From Dokdonella_A sp963758365 (GTDB lineage Bacteria; Pseudomonadota; Gammaproteobacteria; Xanthomonadales; Rhodanobacteraceae): 64,000 bases of DNA. The position numbers were made by a program, and so were the translations under genes. The notes beneath the pieces were generated by a model that ran no database searches, had not been told where the DNA came from, and worked only from the letters and a program-made list of their open reading frames with translations. Location of the stretch: the NCBI GenBank assembly GCA_963758365.1, contig CAVWVB010000001.1:744001-808000 (forward strand), written 5' to 3'. Shown one piece after another: positions 19,209 to 28,455 of the stretch (positions are counted from its first letter, which is position 1; each line of letters opens with the position of its first letter).

Positions 19209-19816
19209 TGTCAAGGTCAGTGGCGAATCAGACCGGGAACGACTCGCCGGCAAGACCATCGACGCCGGATCGTCGCCATCGCTGGGATGCCGCTGGCGTG
19301 GTGATCGCCTCTCTGGTCGGTCTGCTGGCTCTGGTGGTCTCGGGCTACACCGCGTATATCCAGCGCGAACAAGTGCGTGCGCAGGTGTGGCCGTGGCTGG
19401 TCGCCGGCAATGACGATTACGCACAGTCGGTGGACGTTTACAACAAGGGTGTGGGTCCCGCGATCGTGCGCACCGCGCAGGTGTTCGTCGACGGCAAGCC
19501 GCAGCCGGATTGGAAAAATGTGCTCGCGGCATTGGGCATGCCGCCGCATAATTATTCGCAATCCACGATCAATCCAAACGTGTTGAGTCCGGGCGAGACG
19601 GTGCAGATCATCAAGTTCCCGGACAAGGATCTGTGGCAAAGGTTTCGCGAAGCCGCAGTACAACGGATGACGATGAACGTGTGCTTCTGTTCGACGCTCG
19701 GTGAGTGCTGGATGTACAGCGACCGGCATCCGGTCGGCTACAAGGCAATTGGGCAATTGGTAAAACCGATCGACCGCTGTCCTACGCTGCCGCCAGCGGA
19801 AGTATTCAACAACTAG
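19208..19816 (+). CDS. Uncharacterised protein with one membrane helix, between prpB and prpC
   Basis: A 202-residue product beginning at a GTG that shares its first base with the prpB stop; a second GTG at 19220 is an alternative. A polar N-terminus of about 28 residues is followed by one membrane helix (VVIASLVGLLALVVSGYTAY) and an outside domain of about 150 residues, with four cysteines clustered near MNVCFCSTLGECWMYS. I do not recognise the family. The close spacing suggests cotranscription with prpB, but a propionate role is only inferred from position. Confidence 0.75.
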   Translation: MSRSVANQTGNDSPARPSTPDRRHRWDAAGVVIASLVGLLALVVSGYTAYIQREQVRAQVWPWLVAGNDDYAQSVDVYNKGVGPAIVRTAQVFVDGKPQPDWKNVLAALGMPPHNYSQSTINPNVLSPGETVQIIKFPDKDLWQRFREAAVQRMTMNVCFCSTLGECWMYSDRHPVGYKAIGQLVKPIDRCPTLPPAEVFNN

Positions 19817-19943
19817 TGGACCGTGACGTTCATTGGTGGATGGACCGCGAGGATTCCGGCGCGATTCCTCTTCCACGTGCACGGTTCTTGCGGGCCACTG
19901 GCGTCATGCCGTGAGCCACGCGCGGCCAGATCTGGAGAAGATG

Positions 19944-21098
19944 ATGAGCGACAATGCGACGCAGACGCCATTCAAACCCAAGAAATCCGTCGCGCTGTCG
20001 GGCGTCACTGCCGGCAATACCGCATTGTGCACGGTCGGACGTACCGGCAACGACCTGCACTATCGGGGCTACGACATCCTCGATTTCGCGACCGAATCCG
20101 AATTCGAGGAGATCGCGTATCTGCTGGTGTACGGAAAGCTTCCGACGCGCGCGGAACTCGCCGGCTACAAGGCCCGGCTGAAGTCGATGCGCGGAATTCC
20201 GGCGGCGGTCAAGACCGTGCTCGAGCAGCTGCCGGCGTCGACGCATCCGATGGACGTGATGCGGACAGCGGTCTCCGCGCTGGGTTGCGCACTTCCCGAG
20301 AAAGACGATCACAACGCGCCCGGTGCGCGCGACATCGCCGACCGCCTCATGGCCTCGCTCGGGTCGATGCTGCTGTACTGGTATCACTTCACGGTCAATG
20401 GCAGGCGTATCGAAGTCGAGACCGACGATGATTCGATCGGCGGCCACTTCCTTCATCTGCTGCATGGCAAGCGCCCCGGCGACCTGTGGATCCATGCGAT
20501 GCACACCTCGCTGATCCTGTACGCGGAGCACGAGTTCAACGCGTCGACATTCGCGGCGCGCGTGATCGCGGGCACCGGCAGCGACATGTACTCGAGCATC
20601 GCCGGCGCAATCGGGGCACTGCGTGGCCCGAAGCATGGCGGGGCCAACGAAGTCGCTTTCGAGACCCAGAAGCGCTACGACACGCCGGACGAGGCGGATG
20701 CCGACATTCGCGAGCGCGTCGGACGCAAGGAAGTCGTGATCGGCTTCGGTCATCCGGTCTACACCGTCAGCGATCCGCGCAACAAGGTCATAAAGGAAGT
20801 CGCACGCAGACTTTCGATCGCACAGCACAATACCAGGATGTTCGACATCGCCGAGCGCCTCGAGTCGACGATGTGGGAGATCAAGAAGATGTTCCCGAAT
20901 CTCGACTGGTTCAGCGCCGTCAGCTATCACATGATGGGTGTGCCTACCGCCATGTTCACGCCTTTGTTCGTGATCTCGCGCACGTCGGGCTGGAGCGCGC
21001 ACGTGATCGAGCAGCGTGCCGACGGCAAGATCATCCGCCCGAGCGCGCACTACAACGGTCCCGAAGACCTCGAGTTCGTACCGATCGATCAGCGCTGA
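19944..21098 (+). CDS. prpC: 2-methylcitrate synthase
   Basis: It condenses propionyl-CoA with oxaloacetate to give 2-methylcitrate. The 384-residue protein is of the small citrate-synthase type, with catalytic motifs GGANEVAFETQKRYDTPDEA (following the His of KHGG), GFGHPVYTVSDPR and SRTSGWSAH. MSDNATQTPFKPKKSVALSG opens the fold. ATG 19944 is preferred because GGAG lies six bases upstream; ATG 19941 directly abuts that site. Partners prpB (upstream) and prpD (downstream, after three opposite-strand genes) complete the pathway. No acnD or prpF gene is seen, which fits a PrpD-type dehydratase. Confidence 0.95.
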   Translation: MSDNATQTPFKPKKSVALSGVTAGNTALCTVGRTGNDLHYRGYDILDFATESEFEEIAYLLVYGKLPTRAELAGYKARLKSMRGIPAAVKTVLEQLPASTHPMDVMRTAVSALGCALPEKDDHNAPGARDIADRLMASLGSMLLYWYHFTVNGRRIEVETDDDSIGGHFLHLLHGKRPGDLWIHAMHTSLILYAEHEFNASTFAARVIAGTGSDMYSSIAGAIGALRGPKHGGANEVAFETQKRYDTPDEADADIRERVGRKEVVIGFGHPVYTVSDPRNKVIKEVARRLSIAQHNTRMFDIAERLESTMWEIKKMFPNLDWFSAVSYHMMGVPTAMFTPLFVISRTSGWSAHVIEQRADGKIIRPSAHYNGPEDLEFVPIDQR

Positions 21099-21113
21099 GC
21101 GGATCGGCAGGCG

Positions 21114-21143
21114 GGCACGTGGCGCGAACCGCCTCCACGTGCC
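21114..21143. repeat. 9-bp inverted repeat between prpC and the GST gene
   Basis: GGCACGTGG and CCACGTGCC enclose 12 bases. An A-run follows on the plus strand, so it is not a standard intrinsic terminator in either direction, although it sits between two convergent genes. Confidence 0.45.
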
Positions 21144-21155
21144 AAAAAATCCTGA

Positions 21156-21764
21156 TCAGGCGAGCCCTTCCTCGCGGAGCACCTTTTGAACGGCCGCGTC
21201 GGCTTCGGTGCGCTTGACGAATGCGGCGAGGTTGTCGAGGCCACGCAGGTCGATTTGCATCGACTTTGCCCAGCGCGTGACGACATACAGGTACGGATCG
21301 GCTATCGAACGCGAGCCGGTCAGCCAGTCGCGCCCCGCAAGCTGCGCGTCGAGCCGCTCGAAGTAGCCGCGCAGAGTCTTGCGTGCGGCGTCCTGCGTCT
21401 TCGCGGCCGAGGTCTCGTCAAGGTAGCTCGGGGCTCCGAACAGGGGATGAAACGCCGGATGCACGTCGGCATTCAGGAAGGCCAGCCAGCGATTGACCTC
21501 GGCGCGACCTTTCGGCGTGCCATCGCCGCCGAGCCTGGCCTGCGGATTGGTGTCGGCGAGATAGTTGAGGATCGCTGCATTCTGGGTCAGGGACCAGCCG
21601 TCGATTTCGAGCACGGGTACCGCACCGGCCGGATTGAGCTTCCGGTACTCGGGTGTCGCGCGGTATTCCTTGCTGGTTTTCTTCGTCTCGTACGGTTTGC
21701 CGATCCATTCGAGGACGATGTGATCGGCCATCGAGCAGGCGCCTGGCGAGTAATAGAGTTTCAT
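21156..21764 (-). CDS. Glutathione S-transferase, beta-class-like
   Basis: It probably conjugates glutathione to electrophiles or acts as a glutathione-dependent thiol enzyme. The 202-residue protein begins MKLYYSPGACSMADHIVLEW; the Cys in the SPGACS loop is typical of bacterial beta-class GSTs. The glutathione site motif NPAGAVPVLEIDG and the helix with LTQNAAILNYLAD follow. The C-terminal helical domain is full length. It lies between prpC and fadH on the opposite strand, and about 130 bases separate it from fadH. Confidence 0.9.
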   Translation of the reverse strand: MKLYYSPGACSMADHIVLEWIGKPYETKKTSKEYRATPEYRKLNPAGAVPVLEIDGWSLTQNAAILNYLADTNPQARLGGDGTPKGRAEVNRWLAFLNADVHPAFHPLFGAPSYLDETSAAKTQDAARKTLRGYFERLDAQLAGRDWLTGSRSIADPYLYVVTRWAKSMQIDLRGLDNLAAFVKRTEADAAVQKVLREEGLA

Positions 21765-21896
21765 CGGCTTCTCCGTCGGGGGTGGGCATATCCGGCGTTC
21801 TGGTGTCGAAGCTCATCGCAAACAACCAGCCGATCGACGCCGCGCGTGAACGCAGTGTTTCCGCTTCCGCGCCTGTTCAGGCGCGGGGCAATCGAT

Positions 21897-23951
21897 TCAG
21901 AGCAGCGCGGCCAGGCGCGTGCCCTGGTCGATCGCGCGCTTCGCGTCGAGTTCGGCGGCGACGTCGGCGCCGCCGATCACGTGCGTTTTCGTGCCGGGCG
22001 CGTTGAACCGTGCGGCGACCGCGCGATTCGGTTCCTGGCCCGCGCAGATCACGACCGTGTCGACCGGCAGCAGCTGCGCATCGTCGCCGATGCGGATGTG
22101 CAATCCGTCCTCGTCGATGCGCTCATAGGTGACGCCGCCGAGCATGGTGACGCGCTTGGCTGCAAGCGTCGCGCGGTGGACCCAGCCGCTGGTCTTGTTG
22201 AGCCGACGGCCGGGTTTGCCCGATGTGCGCTGGAGCAGCCAGATCTGCCGCTGCGGTGCTTCCGGCACCGCTGTGACAAGCCCGGCACGTGCATTGAGGG
22301 TCATGTCGATTCCCCAGGCACGGGTCCAGCGTGCGACATCGGTGCTCGGCGATGGCGCGCTTTCGACGAGAAACTCGGCGACATCGAATCCGATGCCGCC
22401 CGCACCGACGATCGCGACGCGTGCACCGGCAGACGCGTTGCCCGCGAGCACTTCGACGTAGCTGAGGACGTTCGCGCGGTCATCGCCCGGGATACCGGCT
22501 GCGCGCGGGGTGACGCCGGTCGCGAACACGATGTCGTCGAAACCGCCCGCGCCGAGCGACTCGGGTGTGGCGCGGTTGGCCAGGCGAAGCTCGACGCCGG
22601 TCTGCTCGATGCGCCGGGCGAAGTAACGCAGGGTCTCGTGGAATTCCTCCTTGCCCGGGATCCGCTTGGCCATGTTGAACTGGCCGCCGATCTCCTGCGC
22701 CTGCTCGTACAGCACGACTGCATGGCCGCGTTCGGCAAGCGTCGTTGCGCAGGCGAGGCCGGCCGGCCCGGAGCCGACGACCGCGATGCGCTTGCGCTTC
22801 TGCGCAGGCGTGATCACAAGTTCGGTCTCGTGACAGGCACGAGGATTGACCAGGCAACTTGCACGCTTGTTCTCGAACACATGATCGAGGCAGGCCTGGT
22901 TGCAGGCGATGCAGGTATTGATGTCGGCGGCGCGATCATCGCGCGCCTTCGCGACCCAGTTCGGGTCGGCCAGCAGCGGTCGGGCCATCGATACCATGTC
23001 GGCGTCGCCGTCGGCGAGGATCCGTTCCGCGACCGCTGGCATGTTGATGCGATTGGTCGTGATCAACGGAATGCTCACCTCCGCCTTCATGCGTCGGGTC
23101 ACCCAGGCGAATGCCGCACGCGGCACGCTGGTGAGGATCGTCGGGATGCGTGTCTCGTGCCAGCCGATACCGGTATTCAGGAGCGTGGCACCGGCGGCTT
23201 CGATTTTTTTCGCGAGGCCGACGATCTCGTTCCAGTCCTGGCCTTTTTCGACCAGATCGAGCATCGAGAGCCGATAGATGATGATGAACTCGCGTTCCGC
23301 CGCGGCGCGCATGCGACGCACGATCTCGACCGCAAAGCGCTGCCGGTTGTCGAGCGACCCGCCCCATTGATCGCTGCGTCGGTTCGTGCGCTCGGTCAGG
23401 AATTCGTTGATCAGATAGCCTTCCGAGCCCATGACCTCGACGCCGTCGTAGCCGGCGTCCTGGGCCCTGCGCGCGCAGTCGACGAAATCGCAGATCGTGC
23501 GCTCGACGCCACGAGCGGACAAGGCGCGCGGCGTGAACGGAGTGATTGGCGACTTGATCGGCGACGGAGCGACCGACAGCGGATGATATGCGTAACGGCC
23601 CGCATGCAGGATCTGCATGCAGATACGCGCGCCCTCGGCATGTACCGCCCGTGTGATCCGGCGGTGCGGCGCGACCTGCCACGGCATCGACAGGCGACTG
23701 CCGAACGGCGCCAGCCAGCCGGCGATGCTTGGTGCGAAGCCGCCGGTCACCATCAGGCCGACGCCGCCGCGCGCGCGTTCTGCGAAATATGCGGCGAGCT
23801 TGTCGAAGTCGCGTGCCCGATCCTCGAGGCCAGTGTGCATCGAGCCCATCAGCACCCGGTTGGGCAGGGTCACGAAGCCGAGATCGAGCGGGGTGAACAG
23901 GTTCGGGTAGCGCACCTGGGGCCTGCGGGAATCAAACGAGTGCATGACCAT
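21897..23951 (-). CDS. fadH: NADPH-dependent 2,4-dienoyl-CoA reductase
   Basis: It reduces 2,4-dienoyl-CoA made during breakdown of unsaturated fatty acids. The protein has about 684 residues from ATG 23951. An FMN-binding old-yellow-enzyme barrel (RVLMGSMHTGLED, VMGSEGYLINEFLT) is followed by the 4Fe-4S cysteines CIACNQACLDHVFENKRASC, an FAD motif VVGSGPAGLACATTLAERG and a second dinucleotide motif AIVGAGGIGFDVAEFL. ATG 23945 is equally possible; the GTG at 23984 directly after the upstream stop is less likely. It is probably cotranscribed with the PP2C gene. Confidence 0.92.
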   Translation of the reverse strand: MVMHSFDSRRPQVRYPNLFTPLDLGFVTLPNRVLMGSMHTGLEDRARDFDKLAAYFAERARGGVGLMVTGGFAPSIAGWLAPFGSRLSMPWQVAPHRRITRAVHAEGARICMQILHAGRYAYHPLSVAPSPIKSPITPFTPRALSARGVERTICDFVDCARRAQDAGYDGVEVMGSEGYLINEFLTERTNRRSDQWGGSLDNRQRFAVEIVRRMRAAAEREFIIIYRLSMLDLVEKGQDWNEIVGLAKKIEAAGATLLNTGIGWHETRIPTILTSVPRAAFAWVTRRMKAEVSIPLITTNRINMPAVAERILADGDADMVSMARPLLADPNWVAKARDDRAADINTCIACNQACLDHVFENKRASCLVNPRACHETELVITPAQKRKRIAVVGSGPAGLACATTLAERGHAVVLYEQAQEIGGQFNMAKRIPGKEEFHETLRYFARRIEQTGVELRLANRATPESLGAGGFDDIVFATGVTPRAAGIPGDDRANVLSYVEVLAGNASAGARVAIVGAGGIGFDVAEFLVESAPSPSTDVARWTRAWGIDMTLNARAGLVTAVPEAPQRQIWLLQRTSGKPGRRLNKTSGWVHRATLAAKRVTMLGGVTYERIDEDGLHIRIGDDAQLLPVDTVVICAGQEPNRAVAARFNAPGTKTHVIGGADVAAELDAKRAIDQGTRLAALL

Positions 23952-23984
23952 GCCCGGAAGCGGGCGCGGCGACAAGCGCTGCAC

Positions 23985-25280
23985 TCAACCGGTGATGTGC
24001 AGCACGATCAGGGTCTGGTCGTCGGCGCCGATCGCGGCGCCCTGATGCGTGATCAGTTCGCGACGCAGGAGCGCGAGCAGCGCGGCGGGCTCGTCGGGGC
24101 CCTCGCGCACAAGTTCGAGCAGTCGCTCGCCGCCGAACGGACGCTCGGCTGCATCGCGCGCGTCGATCACGCCGTCGGTGTACAGCACCAGCAGGTCGCC
24201 GATGTCGGCATCGAATTCGTCGTTGTGCCAGACATGGTCACGCAGGACGCCGAGCGGAATCTGCGAACCACCGCCGCGCGCGGTCACGCCGCCGCCGTGG
24301 CGGTGCAACAGGGGCGGATGGCCGGCGTCGACGAAGATCGCGCGGCGCAGGTCGGGCCGGTAAAGGAGTGCGATCGCGGTCAGGAAATGCTGGCGCTGCC
24401 GACGCGAGAAGAAGAATCGGTTCGCGTAGGTCAGCGCGCCCGCGGGGCCGCTCTCCGCGTCGCCCTGGTAGGTGCGCAAGATCGCATCGAACTGCACCGC
24501 TTCCATTGCGGCGGCGGCGCCGTGGCCCGACACGTCGGCCAGCGTCACGACCCAAACCGCGTAGCGGTCGCGAGCAAAGTCGGCGGGTGCGTGCCGGGTG
24601 ACATCGGCGAGGTCGTAGTAGTCGCCGGCTGCGGTTTCGGCCGGCTGCCAATGCACCGCGTAGTCAAGGCCGGCAATGCGTGGATGATCCGGCAGCAGCA
24701 GACGCTGCACATCGGCAAGTCCCTCGATAGCCTGACGCTGGCGCGCGGTTTCGTCGCGCAACGCGCGCGTGACCAGAGGGCGGATGATCAGGTTTGCGGC
24801 CAGGTTCGCCTCGATCAGCAGCGAATCGGGAGCAAGGGCGTCGAACTGGCGGGCGGCGTTGCCACCGAACACGAGCCAATGCACGATCGCGCCGGCGTTG
24901 GCGATCGGCACCCCGAACACGACTGCGGGAGCACCCAGCAATTGCGCGAACGGCGTCGCGATCTGCAACGTGGACAGACGCAGCAGACGCGCGCCGGTGC
25001 CGCCGAACAGGTCTCTGGTCAGGTCGTCATCGAGCGGTGGCGCGCTCGCACGCTGGCCGAGCGGGTCGGTGTTGGCGATGCACTCGCGGCCTGCGGAATC
25101 GATCAGGCCGGCCAGCCGGCACTGGCCACGCTGCAGGCCGCCGACCTGGGCAAGTGCGAGCGAACTGTCCGGTATCGATGCTGCAAAATATCCATGCAGC
25201 ATGCGCAAGGCTGCCGCGGAGTCGCCATCGAAACCGCTGAGGTGAAGCAGTCGCTCGAATTCGCAGGCGGGTGCTGGCAA
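23985..25280 (-). CDS. PP2C/SpoIIE-type protein phosphatase with GAF-like N-domain
   Basis: It resembles RsbU-type serine/threonine phosphatases that act in partner-switching regulation. The C-terminal half shows PAETAAGDYYDL, LADVSGHGAAAAM, FVDAGHPPLL, LYTDGVIDARD and GADDQTLIV, which carry the metal-binding Asp residues. The N-terminal 170 residues look GAF-like and probably sense a signal. TTG 25280 is chosen as start (431 residues). ATG 25427 would add a Cys/Arg-rich stretch and leave only 36 bases to divergent prpD. No anti-sigma antagonist or kinase gene is adjacent, so its partner is unknown. Confidence 0.85.
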   Translation of the reverse strand: MPAPACEFERLLHLSGFDGDSAAALRMLHGYFAASIPDSSLALAQVGGLQRGQCRLAGLIDSAGRECIANTDPLGQRASAPPLDDDLTRDLFGGTGARLLRLSTLQIATPFAQLLGAPAVVFGVPIANAGAIVHWLVFGGNAARQFDALAPDSLLIEANLAANLIIRPLVTRALRDETARQRQAIEGLADVQRLLLPDHPRIAGLDYAVHWQPAETAAGDYYDLADVTRHAPADFARDRYAVWVVTLADVSGHGAAAAMEAVQFDAILRTYQGDAESGPAGALTYANRFFFSRRQRQHFLTAIALLYRPDLRRAIFVDAGHPPLLHRHGGGVTARGGGSQIPLGVLRDHVWHNDEFDADIGDLLVLYTDGVIDARDAAERPFGGERLLELVREGPDEPAALLALLRRELITHQGAAIGADDQTLIVLHITG

Positions 25281-25463
25281 TCGAAGGCACCGGGTGGGGC
25301 AGGGGGCCGATTCTGCATGGCAGCGCGGTGCGCGCCAAGCAGCATCCGCGGGACGGCTGCTCGTGCACTCCAGCGCTCGTTGCGTGCGGCAGCACCCAAA
25401 TCCATCTGGCACAATGCGCGCCCGCATTCCGCGCGCAATCTTCACTCGCCAATCGGAACATCC

Positions 25464-26912
25464 ATGTCCCAGCACGACCTCCGTTCGGCCGTCCGGCCTG
25501 ATCCCGACCAGCCGATGGTCGACATTGCGAACTACGTCGCCGATTATCGCGTCGCATCGACCGAGGCCTACGACACCGCGCGCTACATGCTGCTCGATTC
25601 GCTCGCATGCGCGATGCTCGCAATGAAATTTCCCGAGTGCCTCAAGCATCTCGGCCCACTCGTGCCGGGGGCGACGCTTGCGGGAGGCGCCCGGGTACCG
25701 GGCACGAGCTTCGAACTCGATCCGGTGCAGGCCGCCTACAACATTGGCGTGCAGGTGCGCTGGCTCGACTTCAACGACACCTGGCTCGCGGCCGAATGGG
25801 GCCATCCATCCGACAATCTCGGCGCGATCCTCGCGGTTGCCGATTACCTGTCGCGCAAGGCCGAACGCGAAGGCGGCACGCCGCTGACCGTGCGCGACGT
25901 GCTCGGATACGCGATCAAGGCGCATGAAATCCAGGGGTGCTACGCGCTCAGGAACTCGTTCAACCGGGTGGGACTGGACCACGTGATCCTGGTGCGGCTG
26001 GCTTCGACTGCGGTGACCACACAGATGCTCGGCGGCGGCAAGGACGAGATCATCAATGCGATATCGCAGAGCTGGATCGACAACGGAGTCCTGCGCACCT
26101 ATCGCCATGCGCCGAACACCGGGCCGCGCAAGAGCTGGGCCGCCGGCGACGCCTGTCGTCGCGCGGTCACCCATGCGCTGAATGCGGTCAAGGGCTGCGT
26201 CGGTTATCCCTCGGCGTTGTCGGCCAGGACCTGGGGCTTCTACGATGTCGCGTTCAAGGGTCAGGCGTTCGAGTTCGAGCGGCCGTTCGGCAGCTACGTG
26301 ATGGAAAACGTGCTCTTCAAGATCAGCTACCCGGCCGAATTCCATGCGCAGACCGCGGTGGAATGCGCGATGCAGCTGCACACCAAAGTGGCCGGCAGGC
26401 TCGCCGAGATCGACCGGATCGTGATCGAGACGCAGGAGGCGGGCGTCCGCATCATCGACAAGACCGGCCCGCTGGCGAACTATGCCGATCGCGATCATTG
26501 CATCCAGTACATGGTCGCGGTGCCTTTGATCTTCGGGCGCCTGAGCGCCGACGACTATGCCGATGCGGTTGCTGCCGATCCTCGCATCGACGACCTGCGC
26601 GCGAAAATGGAAGTCAGGGAGAACCCGACGTTCACAAAAGACTATTTCGACCCCGGCAGGCGATATATCGGCAATGCGGTCCAGGTCTTCTTCAAGGACG
26701 GCACCTCGACGGAACGGGTCTCGATCGACTTCCCGATCGGGCACCGCAAGCGGCGCGCGGAGGGCATTCCGGTGTTGCTGCGCAAGTTCGAGGCCGCGCT
26801 GGCCGCACATCTGCCGGCCGCTCGGGTGGCCCGGATCGTGGCCGCAAGCCGCAGTCCGGAGCGGTTGGACGCGATGCCGATTCACAAATTCATGGACTGG
26901 TTCGCATATTGA
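25464..26912 (+). CDS. prpD: 2-methylcitrate dehydratase
   Basis: It dehydrates 2-methylcitrate to 2-methyl-cis-aconitate in propionate breakdown; this is the iron-independent PrpD type of the MmgE/PrpD family. The 482-residue protein shows DFNDTWLAAEWGHPSDN, HEIQGCYALRNSFNRVGLD, ARTWGFYDVAFKG and a C-terminal FMDWFAY. The start MSQHDLRSAVRPD fits. A -10-like ACAATG lies near 25411. It is separated from prpBC by three minus-strand genes, so it needs its own promoter. Confidence 0.95.
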   Translation: MSQHDLRSAVRPDPDQPMVDIANYVADYRVASTEAYDTARYMLLDSLACAMLAMKFPECLKHLGPLVPGATLAGGARVPGTSFELDPVQAAYNIGVQVRWLDFNDTWLAAEWGHPSDNLGAILAVADYLSRKAEREGGTPLTVRDVLGYAIKAHEIQGCYALRNSFNRVGLDHVILVRLASTAVTTQMLGGGKDEIINAISQSWIDNGVLRTYRHAPNTGPRKSWAAGDACRRAVTHALNAVKGCVGYPSALSARTWGFYDVAFKGQAFEFERPFGSYVMENVLFKISYPAEFHAQTAVECAMQLHTKVAGRLAEIDRIVIETQEAGVRIIDKTGPLANYADRDHCIQYMVAVPLIFGRLSADDYADAVAADPRIDDLRAKMEVRENPTFTKDYFDPGRRYIGNAVQVFFKDGTSTERVSIDFPIGHRKRRAEGIPVLLRKFEAALAAHLPAARVARIVAASRSPERLDAMPIHKFMDWFAY

Positions 26913-27118
26913 GCTGAGCAGAACGTTAACGGCATCTTCACAAAAGGCTGGTCTCGGCCACGAGATGTGGCTAAACTCCCGCCGCAGCGTAAGTCCAGGT
27001 AAAAGTGTTAAATGCATGTTTCCTTGTCGTCATTTTGACGTAGACTAGGAAGCGTGTGAGCGTCCTGCGAGTTGGGCGGGCGCGTGCCGATATCAAAACG
27101 AGAGAGGAGTCCTCCATA

Positions 27119-28282
27119 ATGAAACGTAATGCCCTTAGTGCGCTCATCGCCCTGGCGCTCGTCGGCGGCAGCGCTGCCGTGCACGCGCAGGATTTTGGTA
27201 ACTGGTACATCGCTCCGCGTATCGGCGCGAATTTCTCCGACAGCAGCCGCGAGACCGACACCTCGGTATGGGGCGGCATCGGCTTCGGCGTGTGGGTCAA
27301 CCCGCACCTCGCCGTCGACTTCGAATACACGATCAACAACGCCGACTTCAAGAGCAGCGCCTGGCGCGCCGGGCACCAATGGGAGAGCGTGGGCCTCGGC
27401 GTAAGTGGGCGCTGGTTCTTCGGTGACGAAGGTTCCCAGTGGCGTCCGTACATCATGGCCGGCCTTGGTGCGCTGCGTCATCAGGCCTATTCGGGTTCCC
27501 TGCTTGCTCCGCAGAACTTCAACTCGAACGGCTGGGATCCGATGGCCACCGTGGGCGCCGGCATCCAGTACAACATGTCCAATCGCCTCGCGCTGCGCGG
27601 CGAAATCGCGGCCCGTTACGACCACGACAACAACACGCGCGGAATCCTGTCCGACTCGCTGGGCTACAACGTCAGCCACGAGCAGGGTTACACCGACGGC
27701 ATCGTCAGCGTGGGCCTCGTCTATTCGTTCGGCAGCCCGCCTGCGCCGCCGGCACCCGAGCCGGCAGCCGCACCGCCGCCGCCGCCGGATTGCCATACGC
27801 TTGATGACGACCATGACGGCGTCAACAACTGCGATGACCGCTGCCCGGATACGCCGGCTGGCACCATCGTCGGACCGGATGGCTGTCCGCAAAAGGTCGT
27901 CATCGACCTGCGCGGCGTGAACTTCAAGTTCGACCGGCCGAAGAAGGGTGAGCAGAACATCGCGCCGACCCTGCAGGTTCCGACCGCGGACTCGGTCGCG
28001 ATCCTCGACCAGGCCATCGATGCGCTGAACCGTTATCCGGAGATCAAGGTCGAACTCGACGGTCACACCGATTCGATCGGTACCGAGCAGTACAACCAGG
28101 GTCTGTCGGAGCGTCGCGCGCAGATCGTGAGCGACTACCTGACCGCGCACGGTATCGATGCGAGCCGTATCACCGCGGTGCGTGGCTTCGGCGAGACACA
28201 GCCGATCGACACGAACGCAACCAAGGAAGGCCGCGCTCGCAACCGTCGTACCGAGCTCAAGGTCGAGAATCCGGGCCAGTAA
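27119..28282 (+). CDS. OmpA-family outer membrane protein with TSP3-like hinge
   Basis: A 387-residue porin-like anchor. A signal peptide (MKRNALSALIALALVGGSAA, cleavage after VHAQ) is followed by an eight-strand beta-barrel of about 180 residues and a Pro/Ala hinge with a calcium-binding type repeat (DDDHDGVNNCDDRC, four Cys in the linker region). The peptidoglycan-binding OmpA C-domain follows, with VELDGHTDSIGTEQYNQGLS and RRAQIVSDYL. ATG 27119 has GAGAGGAG upstream. A strong terminator follows 28 bases after the stop, so it is probably a single-gene unit. Confidence 0.93.
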   Translation: MKRNALSALIALALVGGSAAVHAQDFGNWYIAPRIGANFSDSSRETDTSVWGGIGFGVWVNPHLAVDFEYTINNADFKSSAWRAGHQWESVGLGVSGRWFFGDEGSQWRPYIMAGLGALRHQAYSGSLLAPQNFNSNGWDPMATVGAGIQYNMSNRLALRGEIAARYDHDNNTRGILSDSLGYNVSHEQGYTDGIVSVGLVYSFGSPPAPPAPEPAAAPPPPPDCHTLDDDHDGVNNCDDRCPDTPAGTIVGPDGCPQKVVIDLRGVNFKFDRPKKGEQNIAPTLQVPTADSVAILDQAIDALNRYPEIKVELDGHTDSIGTEQYNQGLSERRAQIVSDYLTAHGIDASRITAVRGFGETQPIDTNATKEGRARNRRTELKVENPGQ

Positions 28283-28310
28283 GGCCGGGTTGCAACAGAG
28301 GCAATGAAAA

Positions 28311-28334
28311 AGCCCGGCGCAAGCCGGGCTTTTT
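28311..28334 (+). terminator. Intrinsic terminator after the OmpA gene
   Basis: AGCCCGGC, loop GCAA, GCCGGGCT, then TTTTC. The upstream AAAA extends the stem against the T-run, so it should work in both directions. Confidence 0.9.
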
Positions 28335-28455
28335 CTTTTGAGGACGGAGCGCGCGAAGACTGGACGGGTGCAGCCGCGGGATGCGCAAAGCGCGTCACGG
28401 CCTGGGCCGACGCGGCTCCGGGGTGTCGCTCCCTGGAATACCCTGCCTCGTTCGG

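Noticed and set aside
21114..21143. Hairpin between prpC and GST as an intrinsic terminator
   Set aside because: The A-run lies after the stem on the plus strand and the T-run precedes it on the minus strand, so the geometry is wrong for both.
21186..26912. Plus-strand open frame of about 1,900 codons covering GST, fadH, PP2C and prpD
   Set aside because: Only the last 482 codons (prpD) are real; the rest is antisense to GST, fadH and the phosphatase and lacks motifs.
23985..27017. Minus-strand open frame of about 1,010 codons
   Set aside because: Only the C-terminal PP2C part is genuine. The remainder is antisense to prpD.
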